Source: Kryptolebias marmoratus (Eukaryota; Chordata; Actinopteri; Cyprinodontiformes; Rivulidae). From it: a stretch of 64,000 nt of DNA. The stretch spans positions 16,892,881 to 16,956,880 of the forward strand of contig NC_051450.1 of the NCBI RefSeq assembly GCF_001649575.2, read 5' to 3'. The notes beneath the pieces were generated by a model. The model was not told the origin of the DNA. It ran no database searches and was given only the letters and a program-made list of their open reading frames with translations. Made by a program: the position numbers and the translations under genes. Positions 9,785 to 22,100 of this stretch are shown here, piece after piece. Numbering within the stretch: the stretch's first letter is position 1; every line of letters starts with the position of its first letter.

Positions 9785-10096
9785 GTGATCCTGGCTCCAG
9801 CTCATTGCTCACCTGTCCTTCATCCACCAATCAGCCCAGCTTACTCAGTAATCACCCCTCCCAGCATAAATAAACTCCTTGATTTTTCCAGATCCTGTTG
9901 TTAGCATGCTCAGTTGTCTTCCCAGAGTTTCAGTCCTTTTATTTTCTGTACCGTTTAGTTTTTGCCTCCTGCTTCCTGTGCGCTGAGGCCTGTCTAAGTT
10001 TGCTTTGCTGCCACGTCAACTCTTTTGTTTTCTTAATAAATTTAAGTTCTTACAAGTTCCTGTGCTGTCCACGTCCACACTTCTGGTCCTCAGCAA
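9785..10096 (+). mobile_element. LTR-like fragment, Ty3/gypsy type suspected
   Basis: The block has the layout I associate with fish gypsy LTRs: a CACCTGTCC...CCAATCAGC stretch, a TATA-like 'cataaataaactcc' about 80 bp in, T/C-rich U3-R text, an AATAAA (about 10035-10040) and a CTGTGCTGTCCACGTCC end. It interrupts a MITE, so it looks like a later insertion, perhaps a solo LTR. I found no clear 5-bp target duplication or coding region, so the assignment is tentative. Confidence 0.3.
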
Positions 10097-11657
10097 ATGT
10101 GTTGTTTGCATGAAACACTGTGAGGTTTTAGAATGTGGTGGTTTTAAGATGGCAGCAATCCACTTTGGTCCTGGACTAATCATTAGCTTGTCAGTCTGGC
10201 CAAAATTAAACTCTTTTTCTTCAAAGAGCTATCTACAACAGGTAGAATATTAAATGATCATAACTTTTCCCACTTCAAAAGTTCTGAACAATAGCTTTAA
10301 CTTTTTTTATTCTATTTTTCTCAAATTACATTTTAAAGGAATACAAGGTTTGCAAACTTTGACTTGATTGCATTAATCACAGCTTCCTAACAAGGTCAAA
10401 GCTTCTACTCGTGGGAGATACTCGTAATTTTATCGATCAAACCTGTACTAGTTTAAGCAGGATTTATCCAGTAACATGATCCATCAAACCATCCGTCTCT
10501 TACTCACACCGAGGTGCTGACAGAGACAGAGAAATCTGCTCTGACCATGACTTTAGTGCTCCTGTGTGTTTTCCTGGGCATCTGTCTGTTAAACTGTGGT
10601 TGTCTGAGGGTTACGCAGCCTACGTCAGCCCCGGAGAGACACACACATATCACGGACAAACACTGAGTCTGATCCCTTCGTTCAACTCCTCAGAGACTTG
10701 TGGTGAGATACACCCAGCCGGGCCTGCTTTTTGAGACTGTCCTTCGGGATGTGGTCAGCAAACTACTCTGATCTCAAGTCTTATTTTTGAAAGGATGTGT
10801 GACAAGACTAATCACTAAAACCCCATCCTGTAAAACATGGTATGTAGACTAATGTCCCATGTAAATGCATTGCGTTCTCATTAGAAGAGGATGTGGGTGG
10901 AAGATATGTGCGGGAAATTCAAGACCCTGTGTAATTTAGTCTCAGCGGTGCCTTGATATAATCTTTATAACACTATAAACAATATTTTCCAGTTAGAAAA
11001 CTGTAATAAGCAAGGCGAGATGTTTCCTCTTTCATTTTGCTTTTTCACTGTGCCAGAAGGCACGGATTACCGGCATGCTAATTCCTTTTTTCAGTCAATA
11101 TTTTCACTGAATTCATATTTTTCTCCTGGTCTTTGTCAGCTGAAAGTGAAGAAAAAGCAAAACTGTTTGAGAGACGGAGACCCAGAATCACAGATGTCGT
11201 ACAAAGGCAGCAGTCCAAAGCGTTTTCTTTGTTTTTCCACATGTCAAACTTTCAACTTAAATGACATGGCCGCCATTACAAGGATGCGTGCTTGCTGTTT
11301 GCTTCACATTTAAGGGGGAATATGTTGTGTTAGAAAGAGAGATCAAGTTTCATTTCATTATTGTCAGAATGACCCTTAAGGTCGTCTTAGCACAGTACAA
11401 GTTTCATACACCAGGGTGATTCATTCAGAGCCACTGTAAGGGCCACCCAGGAAGAGAGTCACACACCACTGTGCTTGCTGGGATCTGGACCACCATCAAT
11501 GGTCAGCAGACTGACCCAGATCTTGATTTACCACTGAACAGACGGATATTTATCCCAATTCACAGCACAAATAAATCTATGGTGGATGGAAGGTGTGCTT
11601 TGAGGGAACATACAGTCTCATTTGTAGCTTGAAGTGTTTCTAAGTGGAAGAAGAAGC

Positions 11658-11681
11658 TGTGTGTGTGTGTGTGTGTGTGTG
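11658..11681. repeat. (TG)12 microsatellite
   Basis: A perfect TG dinucleotide run of 24 bp. Confidence 0.95.
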
Positions 11682-12340
11682 GAGGGGGATGATTTGACAA
11701 TAAAGTGTGAGTGAAGGTTTGATCAACTCTTTCATCATGACTCAGGAGTTTTTTCCCCAGATAAACTGCCACCTTTGATCATCTCTCAAAACTTGAGGCT
11801 ATTTTAATGACAATTCTTTCATTTTTATAAGAAATAACAAAAAATGTGAATGGGTATTACCATATTTCAAACTGGATCACAAATGGAGTTAAAATGAGTT
11901 TGGAGTAGCTTCATACTGAAGACCTTTTCTGAGGATCCTTCAGCAGACTGACCTTGGGAGGATGGATTGGCTCTTTGGTAACCTTATTTAAAAAAATAAT
12001 TTGTATTTTGTCGTTTTTACTCCCTGGAGAGAACTACCCATTGTCACATAACTCACAATATTAGGGTGGGCCGTTCTTTAACTTGATTCTGTAATAATAA
12101 AAAAAAAAAAGTTTGGTCCTTTTCTCTAGTTGTAAGCTCAGGCATGAGATTTGCTCAACTAAATTCATTTAAATTATTTACAACATTTCTACAATTTTGT
12201 GTAGTTGCAATATAAGCAACATATTAATCTAATCTGTGCCACAGATTGCAAAGCAGAATGTAAAGGCAGAGTTGTTTTGAGTCATTCTCCATTACAAGGT
12301 TTAAACGTCATACACATTTCTTAAAGAAGAGTGCAGCCTG

Positions 12341-12358
12341 TGTGTGTGTGTGTGTGTG
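12341..12358. repeat. (TG)9 microsatellite
   Basis: A perfect TG dinucleotide run of 18 bp, followed by an AT-rich palindromic patch (ATTAAAATTTTAAT). Confidence 0.9.
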
Positions 12359-12700
12359 GCAATGTGCAATTAAAATTAAAATTTTAATAGTTTAATTAAA
12401 AAGTAGACATTTTTAAATTTTACATCTTGAAAACATGAACATTTTGAAATAAATGAAGTTCCTTTTTCTAAATTTGATTATCCGAATATGTTTTTGATCA
12501 AAATGAGTTTGACATAAACAGTATATTAGAAAAAAACCAACCAATTTAGGTGATTTTTTTGTTTTTTTATTTATTTAAACATGGCAAATTTTGATGCACA
12601 GGTACACGCTGTTTTGGAGCTTTAAAAATGTTATTTCACTTTCCTAATGCGATTTATTATACAAATACATGACTTTTGTAAACAAATACAACAGCAACAG

Positions 12701-12969
12701 CTAATCACTTCCGCCTGACGTCATCATCTGAAGGGGTTAACGAGCTGCACGCGCTTGTTTTTCTTTCTCCTTCTGTTTGGCGTTTTCCTGGAAATATCTT
12801 TCAAGTAGGAACTGTTTTTGGCCTCGCATGGCTTTCATTGAATGTTTGTTTTTTTAATTTCTTTTAAGAGAAAAAGCTGAACGTCTCAGCTCTGTAATTT
12901 AGGCCTCAGACGCATGATGAATTGCTGCCTGGGAGGCTCGCTCACGTTCAAGACAAAGCTAATTAAATG
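12701..12969 (+). promoter_or_regulatory. Candidate promoter and first exon (CRE and ETS sites)
   Basis: An ETS-like ACTTCCG (12707-12713) stands 2 bp before a perfect CRE palindrome TGACGTCA (12716-12723), followed by a CpG-containing, pyrimidine-rich stretch. Paired ETS/CRE sites just upstream of a TSS are typical of vertebrate promoters. About 190 bp on, tandem ATGs (12914, 12917) open MMNCCLGGSLTFKTKLIK, which runs into a good donor (AAATG|GTGAGT, GT at 12970) in phase 2. An acceptor-like poly-T/AAG at about 12867 offers an internal-exon reading, but all three frames then meet stops before the ATG, which favours a first exon. No family is recognised and no transcript evidence is available. 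Confidence 0.3.
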
Positions 12970-15805
12970 GTGAGTTAAGCTACATTATGGTTGTTTTCTT
13001 GGTATAAATGTTTTTTTTCTGGGGGGAAACTTTACTTCTTCTTAGACTGTGTGCCACTCAAGCTTTGGTTGTCTTTCAAATAACAGTATCTGTCTATAAT
13101 TTGTATTAGTTTGGATATTTGTGTCTGGATAATAGGAAACAAAGCTGATATCATAACATTTTCTGAAATCTCATTATTGCTATGAAGTCTATTATAAACA
13201 TGGAACTCATACAGTATTTTTGCATTTTATTGAAGCGTGTGAAACACATTTCAGTATTCAATTTGAGTCTGTTGCCTCAGGCATCTGTGTTACAGGAGTT
13301 TTTGACCATCCTCTAGTCCAACACTGGAAACCAGAAGAAATCCATCATTGTTGTGTGGAAAGCTGAGGCTGCTGGGTTTGGCCGGGCCTCTGGAGTGCTT
13401 AGGGAAGCAGTGTCTTGTTTTAAAATAAGTGCCTGGGTGTTGTTTTCCCAACATACACTGCTGTTTGCTGAGGCAGTTTGTTGGCCTGACCTTTTACACA
13501 TACAAATTATATTTACATAGACAATTTTCTGTTATTTTTCCACGAGGAAGATGGTGTTCAAAACCTGAGTGTTGCTGATAAACATGAAGATGACTCATCT
13601 GTTTGAGTGGGGTTGAGAGGGGAAGCTCACTACCAGGAGCAGCGAACTCCTTTCAGAACAGTTGGAACATTATCAGGTGCAATGTTGTTTCGAAGGAAAT
13701 CCAGAGGGATCACATAATGGACGGGCGAGGGTAAATCCAGCCGTGATCTCTGCCTGATTGAGAGGCTTTTCTGTCAAATCTCAGTTAAACTGCAGACATG
13801 TTAATTGTGCTCCGCACTTTAAAGGTGCTCACTGCAAAGCAAGCATAAAAAAAGGCTATCCTGAGCTATATCAAATGATGCAGTTTGAAAGAGTTTACTT
13901 CATTAGTTTTCCAAATATTTTGATATGCAGTTGTATAATGCAGATTTTAATTTAATATAAACAAAGCACTTTTATCTCCATACTTTACTCAACAAATCTG
14001 AGTATAAATACATAACAGAGTATCAAAATTGCCAGACTTATCAATGCCAAATGGCTCTGCCTTCATAACTTTTGCAACTCATAAGAGTATGGTAGTCTGG
14101 TCTGTCTTGTTTGTATCTCCATTTTATTTCTTTCAGACTAATTCGTGATTTTGTTTTTATTTTTTTATTTTTTTTGCCTGACCATGATGCGGTCGCTATT
14201 CCAGACACATTAGGGATCATTTCAAAGACTTGGCTGTGTGTCTGTTACACATTTTGAGGCCTTGTGGTGAGGGGAAGCTTAGACCTAGATCAGATGACTC
14301 ATCCAAATTAACCGTCTGTCCTTACATCCAGGGAATCTAAGTGCGTGGATCGTGTTAATAATCTTTCAAATGTGGGGATCTAATTGTGGTGTCGTAGTGC
14401 ACCATATGTTGGAAATGTTTGGATTTGCTTGAGTACATTTTTTTTTTTTTTTTAAATCCAAGTCCAAGAAAGCAGAGTGAAACCAAATCTAGTGGCAGAA
14501 ACACAAAGAACATGTTAGCCTGATCATATTTATGTGTATTGTCAAACAGCTTTACATTATCATCTAGCAAATATCCCCTAGGGTAGTTTGGATCGCCTCC
14601 ACTGCTGCAGTTAATCCTGGGTTTTGTTTCCCCTCTTGTTTTTTTTTTCCAGAAGCACCAACAAACCATTTGGATTACTTCTCTTTTGTGTTTCCATTTA
14701 CATATAAAGTTGCGGGGAATTTATTGAGTCCACACAACTGTGATTTATTGCACATTCTCGTGCCGCTTTGTTCTAATTGGCAGCCAGCGTTCCTTTTTGT
14801 GTTGTCACCCATTCGTCAACGTTTTCTGCTCGAGGCTGTTGGTGGATGTCTGGGAAACATTTAACTGTTTTTTTCTTTTCTCTGTATATTCAGTACTTGA
14901 TGTATATTTTGGACATTATGCATACCATGGTAAAATATATTCTCCCTTAACTGTTTAGGGGTCAGTTCTTAGCCAGGATCAGAAGCATAGTATACCAACT
15001 GGCTGTTTGTTATTGTACTCTTGCTGGGGAGATTGTATTTAATATATTAGATAAAGACATTTCACGCTAACTGCTCACAGAAATGGTTTTTTGAAAACCT
15101 TTTAAATCCCAAGAAATAGATATGTGTTTTTTTTGTGATGCCTCAAAGTGTCCTCAGTAGGATGATGTTGCATCATTTAGTTTTCCGGGATTTGTGAATG
15201 TGCAAACAATCCCACGTCTTCCCCCTGCTCCTTGCTCTGTTTCGACGGATCGCCCCCTCCCGGGACTACAGGAATCACTTTTGGGAAGCCTCTATTCACA
15301 GTTGCGTGACAAGCAGTCGACTCTGCTCCACTAACTTGCGGCAGGTTTCGGTCCTTGTGTTTGGCTTCTTTTCAGTGTCTCCAGAATCACAGCTTTTTCT
15401 TATCTGCTGCAGAGCAAACAACTCACCGTGGAGTTTTGTGTGTTGCAGAGAGAGATGCCCCTCATGAGAAAGGGTCAACTGTAGCACAACATTTGTAAGT
15501 TTAGCCTGCTTATGAACGTAAAGATATCTACAAAAAAGACGATACAAATAGCGTCTAAATTGAACTGAAGTGAAACAAGTTGACTTAGATGATTGTGTTA
15601 GCACACAGCTTGATATATTTTGCTGAAATACCTTTTAAGGATATTGCCAGCTTTAAAACATTAGACTCCAAAATTTAAGCGTTGCTAAGTCTGATGATTT
15701 ACTTGTGCAAAATGAAGACTTTCATTGATTGAATCACTTTCCAAAGTGGAAAAGCAATTGTTTTGCTCGTTCTGTATTCAGAAAGTAATCATTGCATTTA
15801 CAAGA
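12970..15805. other. Presumed intron or intergenic, non-coding
   Basis: No gene is called. The best exon-like pattern is at 15413-15494 and is reported as a finding. Open frames at 14355-14669 (minus) and 15198-15604 (both strands) lack splice or codon-use support. Long T-runs occur near 14440 and 14640. Confidence 0.35.
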
Positions 15806-15999
15806 CAGGTGTCAAACTTTTTAGATGTGTTCTTGCTTTAAAACTCCAGATTTAAATGGATGACTTATAGACCTGCTTCTGGAGAACTTGATGATTTGGT
15901 GAGGAGGTAATTAAACTATTTGAATCAGGTGTGTTGGAGCAGGAAACAATTAAAACTTTCAGGACTGTGGCTCCCGAGGCCTGGAGTTTGACACTCCTG
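15806..15999. mobile_element. hAT-like MITE (CAGGTGTCAAACT ends), degenerate
   Basis: The left end CAGGTGTCAAACT pairs with the right end AGTTTGACACTCCTG as a terminal inverted repeat. The interior near 15925-15950 (GAATCAGGTGTGTTGGAGCA) matches the interior of the MITE at 25759-25972, whose perfect target duplication defines the family. The 194-bp size also agrees. Flanking 8-mers do not match, so the duplication has decayed or the ends are slightly misplaced. Confidence 0.6.
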
Positions 16000-16014
16000 A
16001 CCTCCAACTACAAC

Positions 16015-16180
16015 TTTTTAACCCTGAATCAAGATGGCTGCCCCAGTCAGCTGACCTTTAAGAAACACACAAATGTCTACAACTCAGTCAGTTTAAAGAT
16101 GCCAACCTAAAAGTTGATGTGGTAGTAGCTGAGAGTCATTCCCAACACATACTTAGCATAAGTCAAACTGTATAAAAGTT
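16015..16180 (+). repeat. ATGGCTGCC repeat family, partial copy
   Basis: AAGATGGCTGCC, then AACTCAGTCAGTTT, then GGTAGTAGCTGAGAGTCATT occur in the same order and spacing as in the cluster at 41-58 kb. It directly follows the hAT-like MITE. Confidence 0.65.
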
Positions 16181-19100
16181 TAAGTCTTAATAGAGTTTAG
16201 CTGTTTTATATCCTTCCAGAGCCAGTTTTGTTTGCAGAAGTCTTTAGTTTGGAGCCATTGTTCTCCACAGAGCTTTTTTTACACTGCTCCTGTTATTTTA
16301 TCGGCTCTCCAAGGGATGGCATGTAGTATGAGGGTGGAGTAGGACTGAATGATGGTGCTGTTACTGGCCGCTTGGGAGAGGAATAGCTGCTTGATCGGCT
16401 CTGTTGTGTAATCTCAACTGTATCTTTTACCACAGGAGGTCAGATAACGTCTGTAGTAACGCGAGGAGAAATTTCACAGCTTTCAGCTGCTTCACACCTG
16501 TTGCTCCTTTTTCTCTCTTTTCCTTTCTTCTGCTCTCTGAGAGAGGTTTTTGGGGTCCCTCAGTTGGCAAACGGTGCTCGAGTTGCCTCTTTTGCTCAAG
16601 TATCGTCATCAGCGTTGGTCTGTTAGTTTTGGTTAAAACCCACTGAATGTAACTTTGTCAACAGTAGAGGACGGATTCATTCTCACGGAATGAGTAACGT
16701 TAGAAGTGTTTACTTTCTTTTTTCCTTTCTTTCCCAATCACCAGGATGATGCTGTTCCCCCTCATCAAAGCCTGACACTGCCAAGAGTCTGAGATCAGTT
16801 TCCCAGCTATGCAATGTGAAGTGGAATTAGTTAGATGGCATGAAACGTTACTTAAGATTTCAGTGAATGAGAACACAATGGACACACTGGAACATTAACT
16901 GAGCAGATTTGTTGTCATGGAGTTTGCCATGATTTGTTTAGGATGTTGGAAATAGATTGTCTTTCTTCTTTTATGACTGTGAGTAATAAGGGCTTTTTTC
17001 GCTGGCTACAGTTTTATGATTCTGAGCAAAGAACGATTAGATGTCTTTACAGCTGTCCGAGAATATTTTTTTCCCCTCTGAATCCCCCCTTAAGACATGG
17101 TAATTCCAATTTTTATGTGGGGCTATTTACTTTTAAAGTTTGGGAATGTAACGTTTATCCACACTGAGTACCTCTGAAACCTCAGTAAGTCATTTGAACC
17201 ACAGAGAAGAAGAAAATTTTGCGTTATAGAATTACACAGCAGGTAGGCTACCTCAGCTGCTGGCTTATGAAAAGCACTGCAGTTACAGTGTTTTAGTTTC
17301 CTCTTAAGTACAAACCACATAAATTTAGATTTGTGAGGAATAAATTGGTAGCATCTTATAAAATCCTTCAACCTAGAAGTTTAATCTATACAGTATGTAA
17401 TAAAGGGTAGCATGATGATAAAATGGATTTATTAGGTAAGAGAGAAGCTGCTTTTTAATATCTGAAAGCAACTTTGTGATTATTGGGTTGGCACTTCACC
17501 ACCAGCTACAGTGTGTATAACATGTTGTATATGCTGTCAAAGAGAGTCTATCCAAGATTCTGTAAAATACAAAAGAAATGTTTGAAAATATCCTTACCCA
17601 CACCTGAAGAGCAGCCATTCATTAAGAACCATGACTTTTTATTTTTATTTTTTTAACCAACTACCAAAAGTTGGTATCTCACTGAGCTGCTACTGTTTGG
17701 AAACTATTTGGCGTCTTCAAATTGCAGGATAATTGTGAGAAAATATAGTGTTCAATAGTGACCTCTGAGCTGTGTGGATGCATTTATGTGGCCAGGTTTC
17801 GAAAATGATTTTCCTGTGCACAACTTGCAAAACTTCATTCTTGGCCGTGCACATAATTTTGTTCTTCACCCCTGACCACGTGGTACCCACCTTGGCAGCC
17901 GCCCCCATGTTTGATTTAATCTGTTGGAGTACACTGTTGAAATAAATATGGCCAATTTGGACCAATTTTTCAATAATTATTAGTTATCATCTGCATGGTT
18001 TTTAGATCTGGCTTATCAAGTGACTCCAAATTATAGCTGAAGATTTATCTGTTTGGATTGTTGCTGGTCTTCCATTTCCAGTCATGACTCTAAATGACCC
18101 ATTCTTAATAATTCGTCACTAAGACAAACATTCATTCTCCTTCTAATTACTTCAGATTACTAAGTCAAACTTTAGCTCGTTTTAAATAGGGAGTAGTGAA
18201 TAACAGAGCAGAAATAATTCATAACCGAGAAACATTAGTGTTTCTCCATGTATCAGTGACAAGTTAGCTCATAGTTGGGCGTGAGTATATGAATATAGCA
18301 CACAGTTTAACAGTCTTTCGAGTTACAGCCAAACAGTGAAGAGGTTTGGGTCAGAAACCGCTCTGATAAATTTCCAAAAAGCTGGGATGTGTTTGGGATT
18401 TCCAGCAGTTTGGAAAGAGAAAAGAGGTACAGCTGGAAGGACGATCTGGGCTTTAGTATGTGGATACATGCATGTTGCCAGCAGCTCTGCTCTTTTTCGC
18501 ATCAGTTGGGACTGAAGAAGTGTGAGGAAGGTGAACTGTACCATCCCTCCACAAGAGGGCACAGATGATGTTGTTGGATAAAGTCAACAATTTCTCTGGA
18601 TTTTCTTTTTTTTTTTACTGCTAACGTCCTCAATTAGTCCCTTCATCTAGAGCTGGATTTAGCTGCAATGGGTTTCCCAGTCTTTGTTATTACCCAACAA
18701 GACAATTAAAAAAGAACCAAGAAATTGTAAAAGCTACTGTAGTGAGGGGTATTTTTTATTGTTTTCTGCATAATAATCTCTAACAGTAATTCATATTTGT
18801 TTCATTTGGTACTTTGATGGTTGTTAGGTTATTGGCCAAAGTAAAAGTACTTTAACAATGGGTTTCTCTTGGGGGGGAATAGTTAAAACTCCTACAGAAA
18901 AATGGTACTCAAAATCAGCAGGTGTGAACTCCTAATTTGTGGGTTTGAACACGTACTTAAAGCTCAAGATTTTAATTTGGTGCTTTGTTTTGTTCTTCGA
19001 GCAGGTGGTTCTCCGTTTGCCTGCCTTTCCAAGCAATCGGACAAATTATGAAGTGATCATAACGCTATCACCTGCTCCTCGTTGCTAGTTGTCAGACACT

Positions 19101-22100
19101 GACATGAAAAGAGCAGTCACGGTTTGATTTACAGGAACATGTGGTCTTGGCTGCTGTTTGTCCTTTCAGCTGGTGTGCTATTACAGAGCCTTTGACTCTA
19201 AAGAAGGTCCCATATGGCGCTCAAGTCATCTGAAGCTGGCTTTATTTGTTTGATTCGGAATAACGAGTTGATTGAGTAGTATGTAGAAATGGTTGGATTT
19301 ATTATTTTATTGGCTTGACATTCAAAGTCCAGTTTCTCTGTGTTTTTTGGATGTCTCCTGTGCCATTAGGCTCTTCTCCCTTTTATAAACCTAATTGATA
19401 CTCAAGCTTATATTGCTGCAGTGTAAACAGACAGCTGGTGAGAATGCCATGTGTCTTGGATGGAGCAGCCACTCCGTCCATAATGTACTAAAGTTTAAAT
19501 TGTTCACTCCTTCTGTGGCTGTCAGAGCCCAACTGAGGCAAGGATACAACCACACAAAAGAAATATTTGTCCAATCTGTCTAAGCAAACTCCCCAATTGA
19601 GGACTGAACTTTCCCATCGCCTTGCTCTCGCTGTGACGTGTGATTTAAAGAGCGAGAGAAAATAACACTTTGAACTGAACAGGAGGCAACCTTTGAATTT
19701 AAAAGCAGTTGTGAAGTGTGACTGCTGACTAATCTTGCATGACTCCAACAAGTGAAATATATGTTTTTTTTATATTAAAATTGCATTTAGAACAAAAGGC
19801 CTAGCATTCCTTCCTGCGGCAGGGATGATAATTATAACTCTGCAAAGTTTTCAAAGCTCTAATTTCTTTTTAAACTAAACATTCAAGATGAATATTGAAC
19901 ATGAAATAAATAGGATTAGATTGAGCTTAATTGTGTAACAAATATTTATCTGTAAATCCTAAATGCTTTTGTGCTAATACGCCATTAAAGTATTTCTAAG
20001 TCTTTATGTCTGGAGAACAATTACCATATGTAAACAACATTTATATCCTTGCTGCGCCATAGTTGAAGGTTTGTCATTTAAACAGAACGCTGTTCAAAGA
20101 ACCAGGTTCCATAGGTCTCAGATTCTTAGACCGCTTTGCCTCCAGTGTCACAATAAAGCAGGAAGTCTTGTTTTGTGTGAGACTACACCATGAGAGGGTG
20201 TTGGGTCTCCTGTCAAGAACTTTGATTTGTGTGTATGTGTGTGTAGTTTTTCCAGTGTGAAGTGAAAAGGGGTTGCCTGGGTGGTGAATGCATGCTGTTT
20301 GCTCATGTCCAGACCTGCAGAATGGATGAGGACACAGATGGGGTTTCTCTCCGGTTGACTTTTCTTTGGACCGAGCCTCTCCGTGTTTGGACAGACATGG
20401 AAACTTCGGCTAGACTGAACAGGCATCTTATTGAATGGAGGAAAGACTTAAGACTTTCACCCGAGAGCTGCGTGAATAGAGGATGTGAGAGACAAGCAGA
20501 GAAAGTGGGAGGATCTGTTGAGATAAGGTCACTCCAAGTGAATGCTCTGCCCCTGTTACTGTTTTCTCTCTAATGACCAGAAGACGGAAAACACAATTTT
20601 ACAAACACGCGATCATTAGGTTAATTAATATGTGTGTGGAGGATTCAAGTGATTGATGGAAAACTGCTGTTTGTTTCACTCAAGCAGCTCCAGAATTTGC
20701 CCTCAGAGGCCTTTTAGAGCTGTATCCATGAACTTCAAAGTTAAAAAAATCATCTGGATTTGTTTCTTTATATGCTGGATACCTTTCTCTTCATTTAACA
20801 GCAGCACGCTTTTAAAAGAGTCAGGAATTGCAGCCAGGTTTTGCTTCTAATGCAGTGTGTAAGCTTGTTATTATAAGTTAATATTATTATAGGAGTGGCA
20901 GTGACCGAAACACACTTTTAATGACTGGCCTAGTGATGTCTCCAAGCACAAGGTTTTACATTTACTTTAACCTTTTACACTTTCCTTCTGCTTGAAGTAA
21001 AGTTAAAATTTTGACATTTCAAATGCTGTTCATAGCCAAACAAATCATTTTTCTTCCCAGACTTTCCCATCCACCAAAGGACCTTCAGCACATTGCTCTC
21101 ACAGTCACACACTTGGTGTTGGTAACCCACTTGTGGTCTGGCCTCATGTCTGAGACCAATTTGCGATTCGAGACCCTGTAAGAGGATAAGTGAGCCAGAC
21201 ATTACTGATCCAAGGGTCACAGGGGCACAAAGTTTTAGTTACAATGATAAGATGGTTAATCCAGGAGCGAAAACCTGGAAATATTGTGGACAAAAAGAGT
21301 ACTTTCTTCTCTCCATCTGGACTTAAAATTATATTCGTTTTACTCACTACCTGAGAGGCTGAGGAGCTGAGGTTTGTTTGTTTTTCTTAAGATTTCTTGT
21401 TTAGCAGACCCTTCAAGGACTCGATATTGAAAAGAGTCAAGTTCTACCAAACATTTTGAATAAGTCTGAAACTCAGTTGCCTTATACAGTAAATGTTATC
21501 AGTAACAGTGGACAGTTAAAAAACAAGTGGCCTCAGATTTTAATGATCTCTTTTTTTGGTGTTAAGCCTCCTTTCAGTCAAGAAATGTATCATACTCCTG
21601 AAAACTGTTCAGCAATGTCTACAAATGAATGATTTAAAGCCAAGATTTACAAGTTTACTTTGTCCAAGAAAATGTTTAATCGTTTGTTTTTATGTTCTGG
21701 AAAAAGAATTAAAAATAAAATCTCTCTTTTATGTTCAAATTAAATCCATGTTTTTTGGAACTTAAAAAACAAAAAACTTGAAGATAACATCAAAGTAAAA
21801 GTCTGTGATGTTGAAACTGAAAGATTTCATGAAGAAAATCTTTGGAGCTGACTCTGATAGATGATTTCTTTTCTTATGAAACTGGGATGTTCAGAGCAAA
21901 AAAAGTCTTTCGGACACCGTCCAAAAAAGGTCAATACAGACCAACTATAATTTGATAATTATCAATGTACTGTGAGAGAATATTTGAGATAAAATAAAAA
22001 CAGTGCCAACAAAAAAAAGACTAAACATAAATAAACTCTACTTGATCCTGGATCGTCCCAACAAATGTTTAATAAAATATACAAATCCTTTATACTTGTC

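Larger units (their letters stand above)
9230..10290. mobile_element. MITE with long terminal inverted repeats, copy 2, with nested insertion
   Basis: The left arm (about 9248-9412) and the right arm (about 10128-10288) are imperfect reverse complements over roughly 150 bp. Paired blocks include TACCTGCTGTATATAGCTC on the left with GAGCTATCTACAACAGGTA on the right, and 'gtagattgctgtcctctta' with its mirror 'taagatggcagcaatccac'. The arms match copy 1 at 1565-2118. This copy is about twice as long because its interior holds an (AT)n tract and an LTR-like block (9785-10096). Confidence 0.55.
10291..12700. other. Non-coding stretch, no gene supported
   Basis: A less AT-rich, repeat-free block lies at about 10470-10760 and could be regulatory. 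The rest is AT-rich. Two (TG)n tracts lie within it and are listed separately. The open frame at 11020-11313 has no splice support and an ordinary non-coding composition. Confidence 0.35.

Noticed and set aside
19163..19250. Open stretch LVCYYRAFDSKEGPIW after TGTCCTTTCAG
   Set aside because: No usable donor and a stop soon after. No family resemblance.
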